NCBI GenBank assembly: GCA_013792135.1
Contig: VMSP01000164.1
Span: forward strand, 28,958 to 92,957
Origin: Desulfocapsa sp.
Lineage (GTDB): Bacteria > Desulfobacterota > Desulfobulbia > Desulfobulbales > Desulfocapsaceae
Reading direction: 5' to 3'
Length of the DNA: 64,000 nucleotides
Below the pieces are notes generated by a model that did no database searches, had not been told where the DNA came from, and saw only the letters and a program-made list of their open reading frames with translations. Shown here piece by piece: positions 51,920 through 62,090 of this stretch (the stretch's first letter is position 1; each line of letters begins with the position of its first letter). The translations under genes and the position numbers were made by a program.

Positions 51920-52668
51920 TATTTGTTATCCCTCTCCACCTGTTGCCACTTTCCATCAAGATAGAGATAGTGGGGATTAAAACGGCTTTTGTAATTCATA
52001 GCCGCCACTGACTGAATATAATAACCAAGATACAGATAATGAATCTCTTGCTTGAGGCAGAGCTCCGCCATGGTCAGGATATTAAAGGTGCCCAGACTCC
52101 GGCCGGCCTCGTCAGGGTCAAAATAAAAATAGACAGCGTTCATCCAGTTTTTACCCACATCAACGATTGCACACCCCACGAGCCTGCCATCCAATCGATA
52201 TCGAATTTCCATAGAGGAGACAATGGAAGTCAGGAAAAAACCGGAATAATAGCTCTCAGCCTGATTATTTTTATGCGGATAGCGACTGGAAAGGAACTTC
52301 TGACACAAGATCAGATTCTCGGGACTCAACTGAACCGGCCCGAACTCGATATCCAGATCCTGATTTTTTTTCATTACCCGGCGCTGATTTCGATTGAGTT
52401 GCAGTTCCTGCGGATGCAGACGAATAGGGACACAGGCGGAACATGCAGTACAACGCATAGCATAGAGGCAATTTCCGTTTCGGCGATAGCCGGAGGCCAG
52501 AAACAACTCCATAATCCGCTCCGGGACAGGAGCAAACAAGGCTTGATAAAAAACCGCAGTATGGGGCAGATGATAGGGGCACTCCACTGCCATCTCGACA
52601 AAATATTCATCGAAACGGACCTGCAGTTCCGCAAATTCAAAGGCACATTGTTGATCGTATTGAGTCAT
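51919..52668 (-). CDS. bpt: Aspartate/glutamate leucyltransferase
   Basis: 249 residues. GYRRNGNCLYAMRCTACSAC then VPIRLHP is the conserved Cys-rich segment, and RYPHKN, GCAIVDVG and YLGYYIQSVAAMNYKSRFNP are the GNAT-fold signatures of Bpt. It adds Leu to N-terminal Asp/Glu of proteins, marking them for ClpS-ClpAP degradation. Position upstream of amrS is not known to be functional. Confidence 0.93.
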   Translation of the reverse strand: MTQYDQQCAFEFAELQVRFDEYFVEMAVECPYHLPHTAVFYQALFAPVPERIMELFLASGYRRNGNCLYAMRCTACSACVPIRLHPQELQLNRNQRRVMKKNQDLDIEFGPVQLSPENLILCQKFLSSRYPHKNNQAESYYSGFFLTSIVSSMEIRYRLDGRLVGCAIVDVGKNWMNAVYFYFDPDEAGRSLGTFNILTMAELCLKQEIHYLYLGYYIQSVAAMNYKSRFNPHYLYLDGKWQQVERDNK

Positions 52669-52697
52669 AATAAGCTTAAAGGCCGTTAAATCCTGCC

Positions 52698-53958
<1,261 letters not shown>

Positions 53959-54399
53959 GTTTTACTCCCCCTCCGAGCACCTGTTTTGAACAGCCCCTGG
54001 TAGGATATTGTATATTTATTTTTCAAAAAAAGGAACGTTTCCTGAGCCTCCTGTAAAATTCGGATACGCGAACGTACGAAATCAGTAGGGATAAGCAAAG
54101 AGTCATCCCCTTTGAAAAAAGGGTTAGGGGGAATTTTGATGTATTTAGACAATGCACACAAAAACATTCTGCCCTATTTTTTTATTGGACAAGAGGCGCA
54201 TCCATTTCATATGATTAAAAAAAAGGACTAAAATTATCCTCTAGTCAGCCAGAATAAGTCGCCAATAGGCATAGAGACGCATACATACAACTCCCTCTTT
54301 TGCCGGGCACGCTTTACCGACGTCCTGCCCCCAGCTTCCATCGGCCCACTCTTTCTGGATCAGATAGTTAAACCGAAAGAAAATAGAAAAAGGAAGATA
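53959..54399. other. Intergenic region with a dispersed repeat
   Basis: 441 bases. It contains CATCCCCTTTGAAAAAAGGG and TTAGGGGGAATTTTGATG at about 54103-54141. This short palindromic repeat type is common in intergenic DNA of these bacteria. No gene was recognised. Confidence 0.5.
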
Positions 54400-54899
54400 A
54401 TGCTATCATTTACAAATAATAACAAAGCACAGTCCCCCGAGGATTTCGGGGTGTCAGAAGATAACTGGCGCAATACCTTTGACGCCATAACCGATCTTGT
54501 TTCCGTGCTCGATAAAGATTATTTCCGCATAGTGAAGGTCAACAAGGCTCTGGCCGGTTTCCTCCACAAAAAGCCAGAGGAGTTGATCGGAAAACACTGC
54601 TACGAGGTGATGCACGGCAAAAACTCGCATTGGGAGATTACCTCTTAGTTAGGGTTTCCCGCGCCTCAGATGACATGGTGTTCAGCGATGTGATTCTACC
54701 GAACATGAGCGGCGTTGATCTGGCTGAAAAGATCCGTGCACTTCAGCCCTCACTGGCAATCATCCTCTGTAGCGGCTATGCGGACCTGGATACCCATTGG
54801 CCCAAGGTCAAGGCACTTGGCCTACCCTTTCTCGAGAAACCCTTGTCCATGGACAAACTGCTGAAAACAGTACACGATGCCCTGAAGAAAAATGCTTAA
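54400..54899 (+). pseudogene. Remnant of a PAS-kinase-receiver protein
   Basis: An 82-residue frame (54400-54648) begins a PAS domain (DAITDLVSVLDKDYFRIVKV, ELIGKHCYEVMHG) and stops in TAG. A second frame (54630-54899) covers the second half of a receiver domain (VILPNMSGVDLAEKIRALQP, LPFLEKPLSMDKLL). The remaining PAS, HisKA, ATPase and first half of the receiver are missing. The junction near 54640-54670 marks a large deletion. The receiver part retains no phosphoacceptor start. Confidence 0.8.
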
Positions 54900-54970
54900 T
54901 AACACAAAGACATTTTTCAACGGGACAATACTAAAAAAAAAAAACATGTTTAACTCGTATTTTCAGTCTA

Positions 54971-55079
54971 ATCCTTCCCCTCAAGGGAGAAGGGGGCCGA
55001 AGACCGGATGAGGGGGACAGCAGGAGCTTAAAATCAGGGTTTTCCCCCTCACCTTGGCCCTCTCCCTTGAGGGAAAAGA
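54971..55079. repeat. Large imperfect palindrome with GGGGA-rich arms
   Basis: Arms of about 40 bases (CCCCTCAAGGGAGAAGGGGG and its partner CCTCTCCCTTGAGGG) surround a 20-base loop. It lies between the PAS-receiver remnant and mobBA, genes that converge. This type of long hairpin is a common dispersed element and may terminate both directions. Confidence 0.65.
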
Positions 55080-55151
55080 GACTATTCCGAAATTTTTTCT
55101 AATCTTTTTATCAGGAAAATATCGGGAAGCCCCTTGTAAAGCACTACTCCC

Positions 55152-56300
55152 TTAGCGAAGACCAGCCTCGGCTCTGGCTTCTCGCGATCTTGCCAGCTCC
55201 TGAGGGGTATTGATATTATGCCAGGATGATCTGAGTGGCAAAGGAATGAGGGGGGTCTCGATCTTGCTTTGCCGGGCGATCTGGCCAATGCGCAGAGAAC
55301 CGGAAGCAAGGAGCTGTTCAAAAAGAGGGGCACAGCGGTAATCATAATGGGCCAGCAGCGGCTCCACGTAGCCGTCTTCATGGAGGCAGGGCACTGTCCC
55401 CCAGCATCCCGGCTGGCGACGGGAAAGCAGCCAGGTCAAAGCCTCAGTATTGATATCCGGCATATCACAGGCAATCAGCAGCCAGGAGACCACAGGCTGC
55501 CAGCGCATAGCAGCAAGAATTCCAGTCAAAGGACCGCGGGCCTCCGGTATATCGGGGAGCCGGGGCAGATGCGCCAGACATTCAGGTACAAATCCTGCGC
55601 CCGAAAGGGCAATATTGTCACCAATCAGAGGTTGAAGCAGAGCAACCGTATGTTCCAGCCAGGTGGTGGCGGTGCTAGATGCTTCCTTTTCAAGCAGATG
55701 TTTTGGCCGTCCCATCCTGGAACTGCGGCCACCAATCAAAACACAGGCCCAGAGAGGTGCCTGAAGCCAGATCTCCTGCAGCCAATGAAGAAGAAAGTCA
55801 AGAACCTGCACCGTCCTGGCCTCACCTCGTGAGAAGACTTTGAGTACAGCATTCCCATCAGCCCCGGCATCCATACCCGGCGGCCCGGTCTCATCATCAG
55901 CCAGGAGCCAGACCTTCGGGACTGGTGTTTGGCCATGTCCCTCAACCAGCACCAAATCATACTGACGGGCGAGCTGATCAAGCTGAAACCCGAAACTGCT
56001 CCCAGTATCTCCATGCAGGCGGACAAACTCCTCACTGCCCAGCAGAAAGACATCCGCCCCGGCCCGATAGAGACGGTCGCTGTCCTTGCCGGGCACATCC
56101 ACCACCAGATCACGACAATCATGTTTGACCACGGCCACCCGTAACCCGCGCTGCACAAGTTCCGGCAAAAGGACCTCAATGAGCGTGGTCTTGCCGGTTC
56201 CAGAGAGACCACAGATCCCAAGGATCGGCTGCCGTGTTGCTGGACGCGCAAAAACCTGACTGCTTTTCTTCTTAAAATCTTGCCCTTTCATTGCCTTCAT
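55152..56300 (-). CDS. mobBA: MobB-MobA fusion, molybdopterin-guanine dinucleotide synthesis
   Basis: 382 residues from the ATG at 56300, with AAGGAAAAGA upstream. The open frame extends into the mqnD gene and is not coding there. Residues about 20-170 are MobB: P-loop GLSGTGKTTLIEVLLPEL, HDCRDLVVDVPGKDSDRLYR. A linker is followed by MobA from about 185: LIGGRSSRMGRPKHLLE, DMPDINTEALTW. MobA attaches GMP to molybdenum cofactor, and MobB is a GTPase helper. It is the last gene of a minus-strand run with mqnD and mqnB, ten bases after mqnD. Confidence 0.9.
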   Translation of the reverse strand: MKAMKGQDFKKKSSQVFARPATRQPILGICGLSGTGKTTLIEVLLPELVQRGLRVAVVKHDCRDLVVDVPGKDSDRLYRAGADVFLLGSEEFVRLHGDTGSSFGFQLDQLARQYDLVLVEGHGQTPVPKVWLLADDETGPPGMDAGADGNAVLKVFSRGEARTVQVLDFLLHWLQEIWLQAPLWACVLIGGRSSRMGRPKHLLEKEASSTATTWLEHTVALLQPLIGDNIALSGAGFVPECLAHLPRLPDIPEARGPLTGILAAMRWQPVVSWLLIACDMPDINTEALTWLLSRRQPGCWGTVPCLHEDGYVEPLLAHYDYRCAPLFEQLLASGSLRIGQIARQSKIETPLIPLPLRSSWHNINTPQELARSREARAEAGLR

Positions 56301-56310
56301 TCTTTTCCTT

Positions 56311-57165
56311 TCACTCCGACCCACACTGCAGATCTTGACAAGAGTACGGTAAAATACCGGCAGACCTTCCCCGTTCCAAAAAAGCAGCAATGGCATCCAT
56401 CCCTTCCACCCCCAGCTCCCGGGAAAAATCATTGACATAGAGTCCGATATGATCCTGCACAACCCTGTCTTCCAACTCCTGAGCATGCTCTCTAATATAG
56501 GGCAGACACTGTTCAGGATGGGCAGAGGCCCAATCAATAGAGGCTCGAATAGTCTGATCAATCGCGGCAATCTGTTCCCGACCCAGGGAGCGCCGGGCGG
56601 CTATACAGCCCAGGGGAATGGGATAGCCCGTTGTCTGTTCCCACCACTGACCAAGATCCTGAAGGCAGACCAGTCCCATCTGCTGATAGGTGAAGCGACT
56701 CTCATGGATAATAACCCCGGCGTCCACCTCTCCCTGCTGCACCGCATTCATAATGGTATCAAAACGCATCTCCACCAGCTCCAGACAGCCTGGCAGAAAG
56801 AGACGGAAAAGGAGGGCCGCGGTGGTCAGGCGCCCGGGAATAGCGATTTTACAACGGGACGGACTGCTCAGATCAAGGGGGCGTCGTGCCACCAGCAAGG
56901 GCCCGCAACTGCGCCCCAGGGCGCTGCCTGACGATAAGACACAATATTCATCAAGCACATGCCCCAAGGCATGGAAAGAGAGTTTGCTCACATCCAGCCT
57001 GTGCTCTAGAGCCCAGCCATTAAGGGTTTCCACGTCTTCCAGCAGCGGATCAACAAACTCGACTCCCGGCAGATCGATCTTGCCGTGCGTCAACGCATAA
57101 AAGATAAAGGTATCATTAGGACAGGGCGAATAGCCGATGGTCACGGGTCTTGTTAATGGTTTCAT
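56311..57165 (-). CDS. mqnD: 1,4-dihydroxy-6-naphthoate synthase MqnD
   Basis: 284 residues from the ATG at 57165, with GGAGAGG directly upstream. The fold is a periplasmic-binding-protein type: TIGYSPCPNDTFIFYALTHG at the N terminus, GPLLVARRPL, IHESRFTYQQMGL and PIPLGCIAARRSL. It makes 1,4-dihydroxy-6-naphthoate from cyclic dehypoxanthinyl futalosine in the alternative menaquinone pathway. mqnB lies upstream with an overlap of four bases. mqnA, mqnC and mqnE are not in this window. Confidence 0.88.
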   Translation of the reverse strand: MKPLTRPVTIGYSPCPNDTFIFYALTHGKIDLPGVEFVDPLLEDVETLNGWALEHRLDVSKLSFHALGHVLDEYCVLSSGSALGRSCGPLLVARRPLDLSSPSRCKIAIPGRLTTAALLFRLFLPGCLELVEMRFDTIMNAVQQGEVDAGVIIHESRFTYQQMGLVCLQDLGQWWEQTTGYPIPLGCIAARRSLGREQIAAIDQTIRASIDWASAHPEQCLPYIREHAQELEDRVVQDHIGLYVNDFSRELGVEGMDAIAAFLERGRSAGILPYSCQDLQCGSE

Positions 57166-57842
57166 CCTCTCCCCCCTATTTCCCGGACTAGCAACGCTGC
57201 CGCCCCGGCCACCGTGGAACAAGCTTCCGCCATCTTCCAGCGCTTCAAGTCCCGATCTTCCACCAGATTGGAGACCGCGCGAACTTCGAGCAGGGGCAGA
57301 GAAAACTCAGCACAGACCCTGGCCGCCGCCGCCCCTTCCATATTCTCACAGAGTCCCTGGAATCTTGCTGCCAGCATCGCCCCCCGCTGCCGGGTGGTAC
57401 TGGCGGCAGAGACGGTCACAAAATTGCCGCAGCGGTATGGCTGGCCGTGGTGTGCCAGGATCTGCCCGGCCTGTTGCAGCAAAGACTGATCCATGGGAAA
57501 ATCCGTACTGCCTCCCAATTTTTCATCAAGGGGCTCGATATGATCCGAAAAACAGATCCCGAAATCCCCCAGGCTCTCCTGCTCGGCAAGACAGAGATCA
57601 AGGAGCGAGACATTCCTTTTCCCCGGCGACAATGCAGAAATATAGGCCCCGGCCACTCCAAAGTTGAGCACCATATCTATGCGCGGATCGCATCTCTCCA
57701 GATAACGGGTCAGGCGCAGGGTGGTCTCCACCGGCCCGACCCCAGAGATCAGAGTGAAACAGGAAGGCTCCTCCGCTTCCTGCTCCAGCAACTGCAGAAA
57801 GGGGTTCATCTCAAATTCAGTTGCAGCAACAGCAAGGATCAT
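57162..57842 (-). CDS. mqnB: Futalosine hydrolase
   Basis: 226 residues from the ATG at 57842; a longer frame lacks a ribosome site. It belongs to the nucleoside phosphorylase/hydrolase fold: VAATEFEMNPFL, ISGVGPVETTLRLTRYL, NFGVAGAYISAL, and ENMEGAAAARVCAEFSLPLL near the end. It splits futalosine to dehypoxanthinyl futalosine plus hypoxanthine. Its gene overlaps mqnD. The release of hypoxanthine may link to the hpt salvage enzyme encoded far upstream in the window. Confidence 0.88.
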   Translation of the reverse strand: MILAVAATEFEMNPFLQLLEQEAEEPSCFTLISGVGPVETTLRLTRYLERCDPRIDMVLNFGVAGAYISALSPGKRNVSLLDLCLAEQESLGDFGICFSDHIEPLDEKLGGSTDFPMDQSLLQQAGQILAHHGQPYRCGNFVTVSAASTTRQRGAMLAARFQGLCENMEGAAAARVCAEFSLPLLEVRAVSNLVEDRDLKRWKMAEACSTVAGAAALLVREIGGRG

Positions 57843-57923
57843 GGTAGGTAGTTCAAGAATTTGAAAGGGAGAACACATTGACATCAATTCAATTTAGCCG
57901 CTGTCAGTAAATACATAAGAAGC

Positions 57924-57964
57924 CGTAACGAAATAGATATAAGATGACAAGTTATTTCGTTACG
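57924..57964. repeat. Hairpin 1 upstream of queA
   Basis: CGTAACGAAATA (57924-57935) and TATTTCGTTACG (57953-57964) are exact inverted repeats around a 17-base loop. Confidence 0.75.
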
Positions 57965-57997
57965 ATTCATAGTATGTTATCTGCCAGGCGCCACTCA

Positions 57998-58060
57998 CAG
58001 AAACAGCCCTAAAACCCCCTCCTTCTCTTAAGGAGGGGGATGGGGGTGGTGCTGTTTCTG
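57998..58060. repeat. Nested hairpin 2 upstream of queA
   Basis: CAGAAACAGC (57998-58007) pairs with GCTGTTTCTG (58051-58060), enclosing CCCCCTCCTT (58015-58024) paired with AAGGAGGGGG (58030-58039). This is the same GGGGG-type dispersed element seen at 54103 and 54971. Confidence 0.7.
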
Positions 58061-58072
58061 TAACGTGGCATA

Positions 58073-58125
58073 AGGTGCCGTAATAAAATAAGCAAACAAG
58101 CACTGCTTATTTCATAACGGCACCT
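58073..58125. repeat. Hairpin 3 upstream of queA
   Basis: Arms of 22 bases (58073-58094 and 58104-58125) match at 20 positions. They contain GTGCCGTAATAAAATAAGCA on one side. Its arms resemble those of hairpin 1 (CCGTAACGAAATA), suggesting that both derive from one element. Confidence 0.65.
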
Positions 58126-58154
58126 AAATTTCTTTACTGCAAAACAGAACAAAC

Positions 58155-59261
58155 ATGCAACAGGATTTCACACTCAAGGCATATAACTATCCCCTGCCAC
58201 CGGAAAATATCGCCCAACATCCAGCAGACAGACGGGAAGACTCAAGGCTCTTTATCCTGCATCGCCAGAGCGATGTACGAGAACACCGACACTTCAGCGA
58301 TATTGTTGACCTGCTGCAGAAAGGCGACCTGCTGGTGGTCAATGACACCAAGGTCTTTCCCGCCAGACTACTGGGCCACAAAGATACGGGCGGCAAAGCA
58401 GAGGTGTTTCTTCTTTCCTATCCGCAGACAAATGAGACTGTGACAGACACAACAGACAAGGTCGACACCACTGCTGTTACGACCGCCACCGCCACCGCCC
58501 TGATCAAAAGTTCAAAACCTCCTCGACCAGGATCAACGATTAGCATCAACGCAGACCTTTGCTGCACTATCCTCGAGAAACTAGGTGAAGGCAGAGTCAA
58601 AATCATGCTCCACTACAAGCGAGAGAAGGGGTTGGCCGAAGCCCTCAAAGATCATGGCCAGATCCCGCTCCCCCCTTATATTGAGAGGAACAACGGCAGC
58701 ACCGCCGAAGATAGCAAACGGTACCAGACCGTCTATGCCAGCCAACCAGGAGCAGTCGCCGCGCCCACCGCCGGCCTCCATTTTTCCGAGGACCTGTTAA
58801 AAACAATCAGCGAAAAAGGCATACTCATCGCCAGGATCACCCTGCATGTGGGATATGGAACCTTCGCCCCGGTACGAACCGAGGCCATCCTGGACCATAC
58901 CATTCATCAAGAGTATGTCCATATCTCCAAGGAGAATGCTGACACAATCAATACAGTTCGACAACGGGGGGGAAAGATCTGGGCCGTAGGCACAACAACA
59001 GTGCGGGCCCTTGAATTCGCGGGGAATGAACAAGGAAAAGTCCAACCAACAGATGGTTGGTGCGACCTCTATATCTTACCGGGCTACCGTTTCAAGGTCA
59101 TTGACAACCTGATCACCAATTTTCACCTGCCCCAGTCGTCCCTGCTCTTTCTGGTCTCCGCTCTCTGCGGACGGGAGAGGTTATTGGACTGTTACCGGCA
59201 AGCAATTGCTCAAGGTTACAGATTTTATTCCTATGGCGATGCCATGGCTATCATGAAATAA
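58155..59261 (+). CDS. queA: S-adenosylmethionine:tRNA ribosyltransferase-isomerase
   Basis: 368 residues. It makes epoxyqueuosine in tRNA wobble positions. Motifs include PPENIAQHPADRREDSRLFI, GDLLVVNDTKVFPARLLG, PGAVAAPTAGLHFSEDLL, GYGTFAPVRTEAI and the closing FYSYGDAMAIM. Relatives have about 340-350 residues. The extra stretch at about 93-116 (ETVTDTTDKVDTTAVTTATA) is Thr-rich and inserted in the second domain. Alternatively, it may be a natural surface loop. Other features are normal. Confidence 0.93.
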   Translation: MQQDFTLKAYNYPLPPENIAQHPADRREDSRLFILHRQSDVREHRHFSDIVDLLQKGDLLVVNDTKVFPARLLGHKDTGGKAEVFLLSYPQTNETVTDTTDKVDTTAVTTATATALIKSSKPPRPGSTISINADLCCTILEKLGEGRVKIMLHYKREKGLAEALKDHGQIPLPPYIERNNGSTAEDSKRYQTVYASQPGAVAAPTAGLHFSEDLLKTISEKGILIARITLHVGYGTFAPVRTEAILDHTIHQEYVHISKENADTINTVRQRGGKIWAVGTTTVRALEFAGNEQGKVQPTDGWCDLYILPGYRFKVIDNLITNFHLPQSSLLFLVSALCGRERLLDCYRQAIAQGYRFYSYGDAMAIMK

Positions 59262-59287
59262 GCGCTTGCAGAGAAACCTGCAAGCGC
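59262..59287. terminator. Hairpin after queA
   Basis: GCGCTTGCAG and CTGCAAGCGC flank a 6-base loop, beginning right at the queA stop codon. It faces the convergent fmdB gene. No T-run follows on the plus strand. Confidence 0.6.
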
Positions 59288-59327
59288 CTGACAAAGCGGG
59301 AAATATTACAAAATCCTGAAAGGGCGA

Positions 59328-59597
59328 TCAACCAGCGAAAGCTGGACATTTAGCACAGCTACCGGAGGAACACGGTGCCGGAATTGCACTCGAACTGCTC
59401 GCATCCGCCCCTTTCTGGGTACTAGCATAGCCATCGGCATACCAGCCACCACCCTTGAGCTGAAAGGAGCTCATAGACATCACTTTTTTTACCGTCCCTT
59501 CACATTCAGGACAGCTACTCAATGGCGCATCCGCCATACGTTGCTGGATCTCAAAAGACTTACGACAGGTATCACATTCATACTCATAAACTGGCAT
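59328..59597 (-). CDS. FmdB-family zinc ribbon protein
   Basis: 89 residues from the ATG at 59597. MPVYEYECDTCRKSFEIQQR and SSCPECEGTVKKVMS provide the CX2C...CX2C zinc ribbon of FmdB-type proteins. The C-terminal tail has three further Cys (CSSGSCAKC). The family is found in anaerobes and is named for a formamide-dehydrogenase-linked regulator, but its function is not established. It stands alone. Confidence 0.85.
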   Translation of the reverse strand: MPVYEYECDTCRKSFEIQQRMADAPLSSCPECEGTVKKVMSMSSFQLKGGGWYADGYASTQKGADASSSSAIPAPCSSGSCAKCPAFAG

Positions 59598-59886
59598 TTT
59601 TCTACTCCATCCCTGACAAATATACACTTTCCCATAAAAACCCCAGCAGGAGCAAAATCTTTCCCAACCGGAGCGTATCTTCCTGTTTCTCTGCACTCAA
59701 AGAGTGTGTTTGTTAATTTAACGCCCATGACTTCATCTGTCAACTACCGTAAAACACTATTGGCAAGTTATTATTAACGGATTAAGATAATCAACTCAGA
59801 AATTCTCAGGTTTAACATCAGTCCCTGGAAACATCGGAATGACGGTTAACCGGTTACGCTTTTTCTTTTCCACTAATCATTGTATT

Positions 59887-60087
59887 ATGCATATACATCT
59901 GAACGGCAGTCCAAAAACCATCAACGACTCTATGACCGTGGCCATGCTCCTACAAGAGCTGGGTGTCCCATCCACGTCCGTTGTCGTTGAACTGAACAAA
60001 ACCATTATTCAGCCGGAATGCTATGCTGCTACTTCCCTCCAGGACAATGACCAAATGGAACTCATCCGATTTGTAGGAGGCGGCTGA
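59887..60087 (+). CDS. thiS: Sulfur carrier protein ThiS
   Basis: 66 residues from the ATG at 59887. It has the ubiquitin-like fold and the C-terminal Gly-Gly (FVGGG end), which is adenylated and thiolated to carry sulfur for the thiazole of thiamine. No thiamine riboswitch (TPP) was recognised upstream. The next gene, thiG, starts two bases after the stop. Confidence 0.88.
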   Translation: MHIHLNGSPKTINDSMTVAMLLQELGVPSTSVVVELNKTIIQPECYAATSLQDNDQMELIRFVGGG

Positions 60088-60088
60088 C

Positions 60089-60871
60089 ATGCTGACCATT
60101 GGTGGACATACCTTCAACTCCCGGCTCTTTCTCGGCACCGGCAAATTCTCCTCATCAGCGGTGATGAAACAGGCCATCGAGGCATCGGGCACCGAGATGG
60201 TGACCGTGGCCCTGCGCCGGGTCGACCTGGACAATCCGGAAGATGATATCATGAGTGCCCTGAACCGGGATAAATGCGTCTTTCTCCCCAACACCTCCGG
60301 GGCCAGAAATGCCGAAGAGGCCATTCGTCTGGCCCATCTGGCGCGGGCGGCATCCGGCTCAAGCTGGCTCAAGCTGGAGGTAACCCCGGATCCCCGTACC
60401 CTGCTCCCGGACCCGATAGAGACCTTGAAGGCCACAGAGGAACTGGTGCGGGCTGGGTTTATCGTCCTGCCTTACATGAACGCCGACCCCATCCTGGCCC
60501 TGCGTCTGCAAGACGTAGGAGCCGCGGCGGTCATGCCCCTGGGCTCTCCCATCGGCACCAACCAGGGCATTCTCACCGCCTTTCAGATTGAAATTATCAT
60601 CAATCAGGCCCGGGTACCTGTGGTGGTTGATGCCGGGATCGGTGCCCCATCGCACGCCGCGCTGGCCATGGAGATGGGTGCCGACGCGGTGCTGGTCAAC
60701 ACAGCCATCTCGGTAGCCGGTGATCCGGTGGCCATGGCCCGTGCCTTTGCCCAGGCAGTCGAGGCCGGTCGCACCGCCTTTGTTGCCGGCATGGGCTGCA
60801 GGAGCAAACAGGCCCAGGCCTCTTCACCCCTTGAAGGCGTCCTCGCTACAGACCTTGGATTTCTGGCATGA
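60089..60871 (+). CDS. thiG: Thiazole synthase ThiG
   Basis: 260 residues. It joins deoxyxylulose phosphate, dehydroglycine and sulfur from ThiS into the thiazole ring. The Schiff-base region near [50 protein letters not shown] and [20 protein letters not shown] are typical. Its length is normal. It overlaps thiH by four bases. Confidence 0.95.
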   Translation: MLTIGGHTFNSRLFLGTGKFSSSAVMKQAIEASGTEMVTVALRRVDLDNPEDDIMSALNRDKCVFLPNTSGARNAEEAIRLAHLARAASGSSWLKLEVTPDPRTLLPDPIETLKATEELVRAGFIVLPYMNADPILALRLQDVGAAAVMPLGSPIGTNQGILTAFQIEIIINQARVPVVVDAGIGAPSHAALAMEMGADAVLVNTAISVAGDPVAMARAFAQAVEAGRTAFVAGMGCRSKQAQASSPLEGVLATDLGFLA

Positions 60872-61974
60872 CCCTCTTTAGCCTGCCTGATTTTCAGCAA
60901 CTCCAGCAGACGATCGAGCGCTGCACCAGCGCGGATGTGGAGCAGGCCCTGATAAGCAGAAACCCCACCATCCATGATCTGGCGGCACTCATCTCGCCAG
61001 CAGCCGAACTCTTCCTGCCGGAAATGGCCCGCCGTTCCGCACTCCTCACTGCCCAGCGTTTCGGCAAGACCATCCAGCTTTACGCCCCCATCTATCTTTC
61101 CAATTACTGTACCAACCGCTGCGCCTATTGCGGCTTTTCCGCTGACAACCGCATTGCCCGCAGGTGTCTGACTTTAGATGAGGCGGAGACAGAGGCAGAG
61201 ATCCTCCACAAGCGTGGTTTTCAGCATATCCTGCTGGTTTCCGGCGAGGCTGAAAATGCCGTTGACGTCGAGTATCTGGAGGCCATCGCCCTCAGGCTGC
61301 GGGGCCGCTTTGCCGCAGTCTCCATCGAGGTCCAGCCGCTGTCCACCGCCCACTACACCCGTCTCTTCAAAGCCGGTATCACCGCCGTGGCTGTCTATCA
61401 GGAGACCTACGACCAGAAGATGTATAAACAGGTCCATCTCTCCGGCAAAAAGACCGATTATCACTACCGGCTGGAGACCCCGGCCAGGGTGGCAGCGGCC
61501 GGGATGCGTGAAGTCGGGATCGGTGCCCTGCTCGGTCTGACGGACTGGCGGGCGGAAGGGCTGGCCCTTGGCCTGCATCTGGCCTGGCTGCGCAAGAATT
61601 TCTGGAGCACAGCGGTCACCGTCTCCTTCCCACGCCTGCGCCCTGCGGCGGGCGAGTTCGAGCCACGGGTTATAGTCTCGGAGCAGAACCTGAGCCAGCT
61701 CATCTTTGCCCTCCGCCTCTTTGACCCTGATGCGGGGCTCCTTCTCTCCACGCGGGAAGAAGCACGCTATCGAGACGGGATGCTGGGCCTGGGCCCCACC
61801 CGCTACTCGGCCGGTTCCTGCACCGCCCCCGGCGGATACTCCCATCCCGAGCAGACGGACGGTGAGCAGTTCAGTGTCGGCGACCAGCGAACCATGGAAG
61901 AGGTAAGCCTGGCCATTGCGGCCAAGGGATGCGACCCCGTCTGCAAGGATTGGGACAGTGCGTTTCAAACTTGA
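60868..61974 (+). CDS. thiH: 2-iminoacetate synthase ThiH
   Basis: 368 residues, radical SAM. The motif [10 protein letters not shown] lies at about residue 82. [58 protein letters not shown] and the closing CDPVCKDWD are family motifs. It cleaves tyrosine to dehydroglycine for ThiG. The anaerobic ThiH route, rather than glycine oxidase, fits an anaerobe. Confidence 0.94.
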   Translation: MTLFSLPDFQQLQQTIERCTSADVEQALISRNPTIHDLAALISPAAELFLPEMARRSALLTAQRFGKTIQLYAPIYLSNYCTNRCAYCGFSADNRIARRCLTLDEAETEAEILHKRGFQHILLVSGEAENAVDVEYLEAIALRLRGRFAAVSIEVQPLSTAHYTRLFKAGITAVAVYQETYDQKMYKQVHLSGKKTDYHYRLETPARVAAAGMREVGIGALLGLTDWRAEGLALGLHLAWLRKNFWSTAVTVSFPRLRPAAGEFEPRVIVSEQNLSQLIFALRLFDPDAGLLLSTREEARYRDGMLGLGPTRYSAGSCTAPGGYSHPEQTDGEQFSVGDQRTMEEVSLAIAAKGCDPVCKDWDSAFQT

Positions 61975-62090
61975 CGATCAAGTCTCAGAATGAGACTGAT
62001 CCTTCGATGCTCGTCTTTTGACATTTTGATTTAGCCAGCTAGTTTTTTTTTAATACAAAACCATCACTTTTCAACCTACATGGAGCGATC

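Noticed and set aside
59780..59886. TPP riboswitch upstream of thiS
   Set aside because: The expected CTGAGA and ACCTGA-type conserved blocks are not arranged together here.
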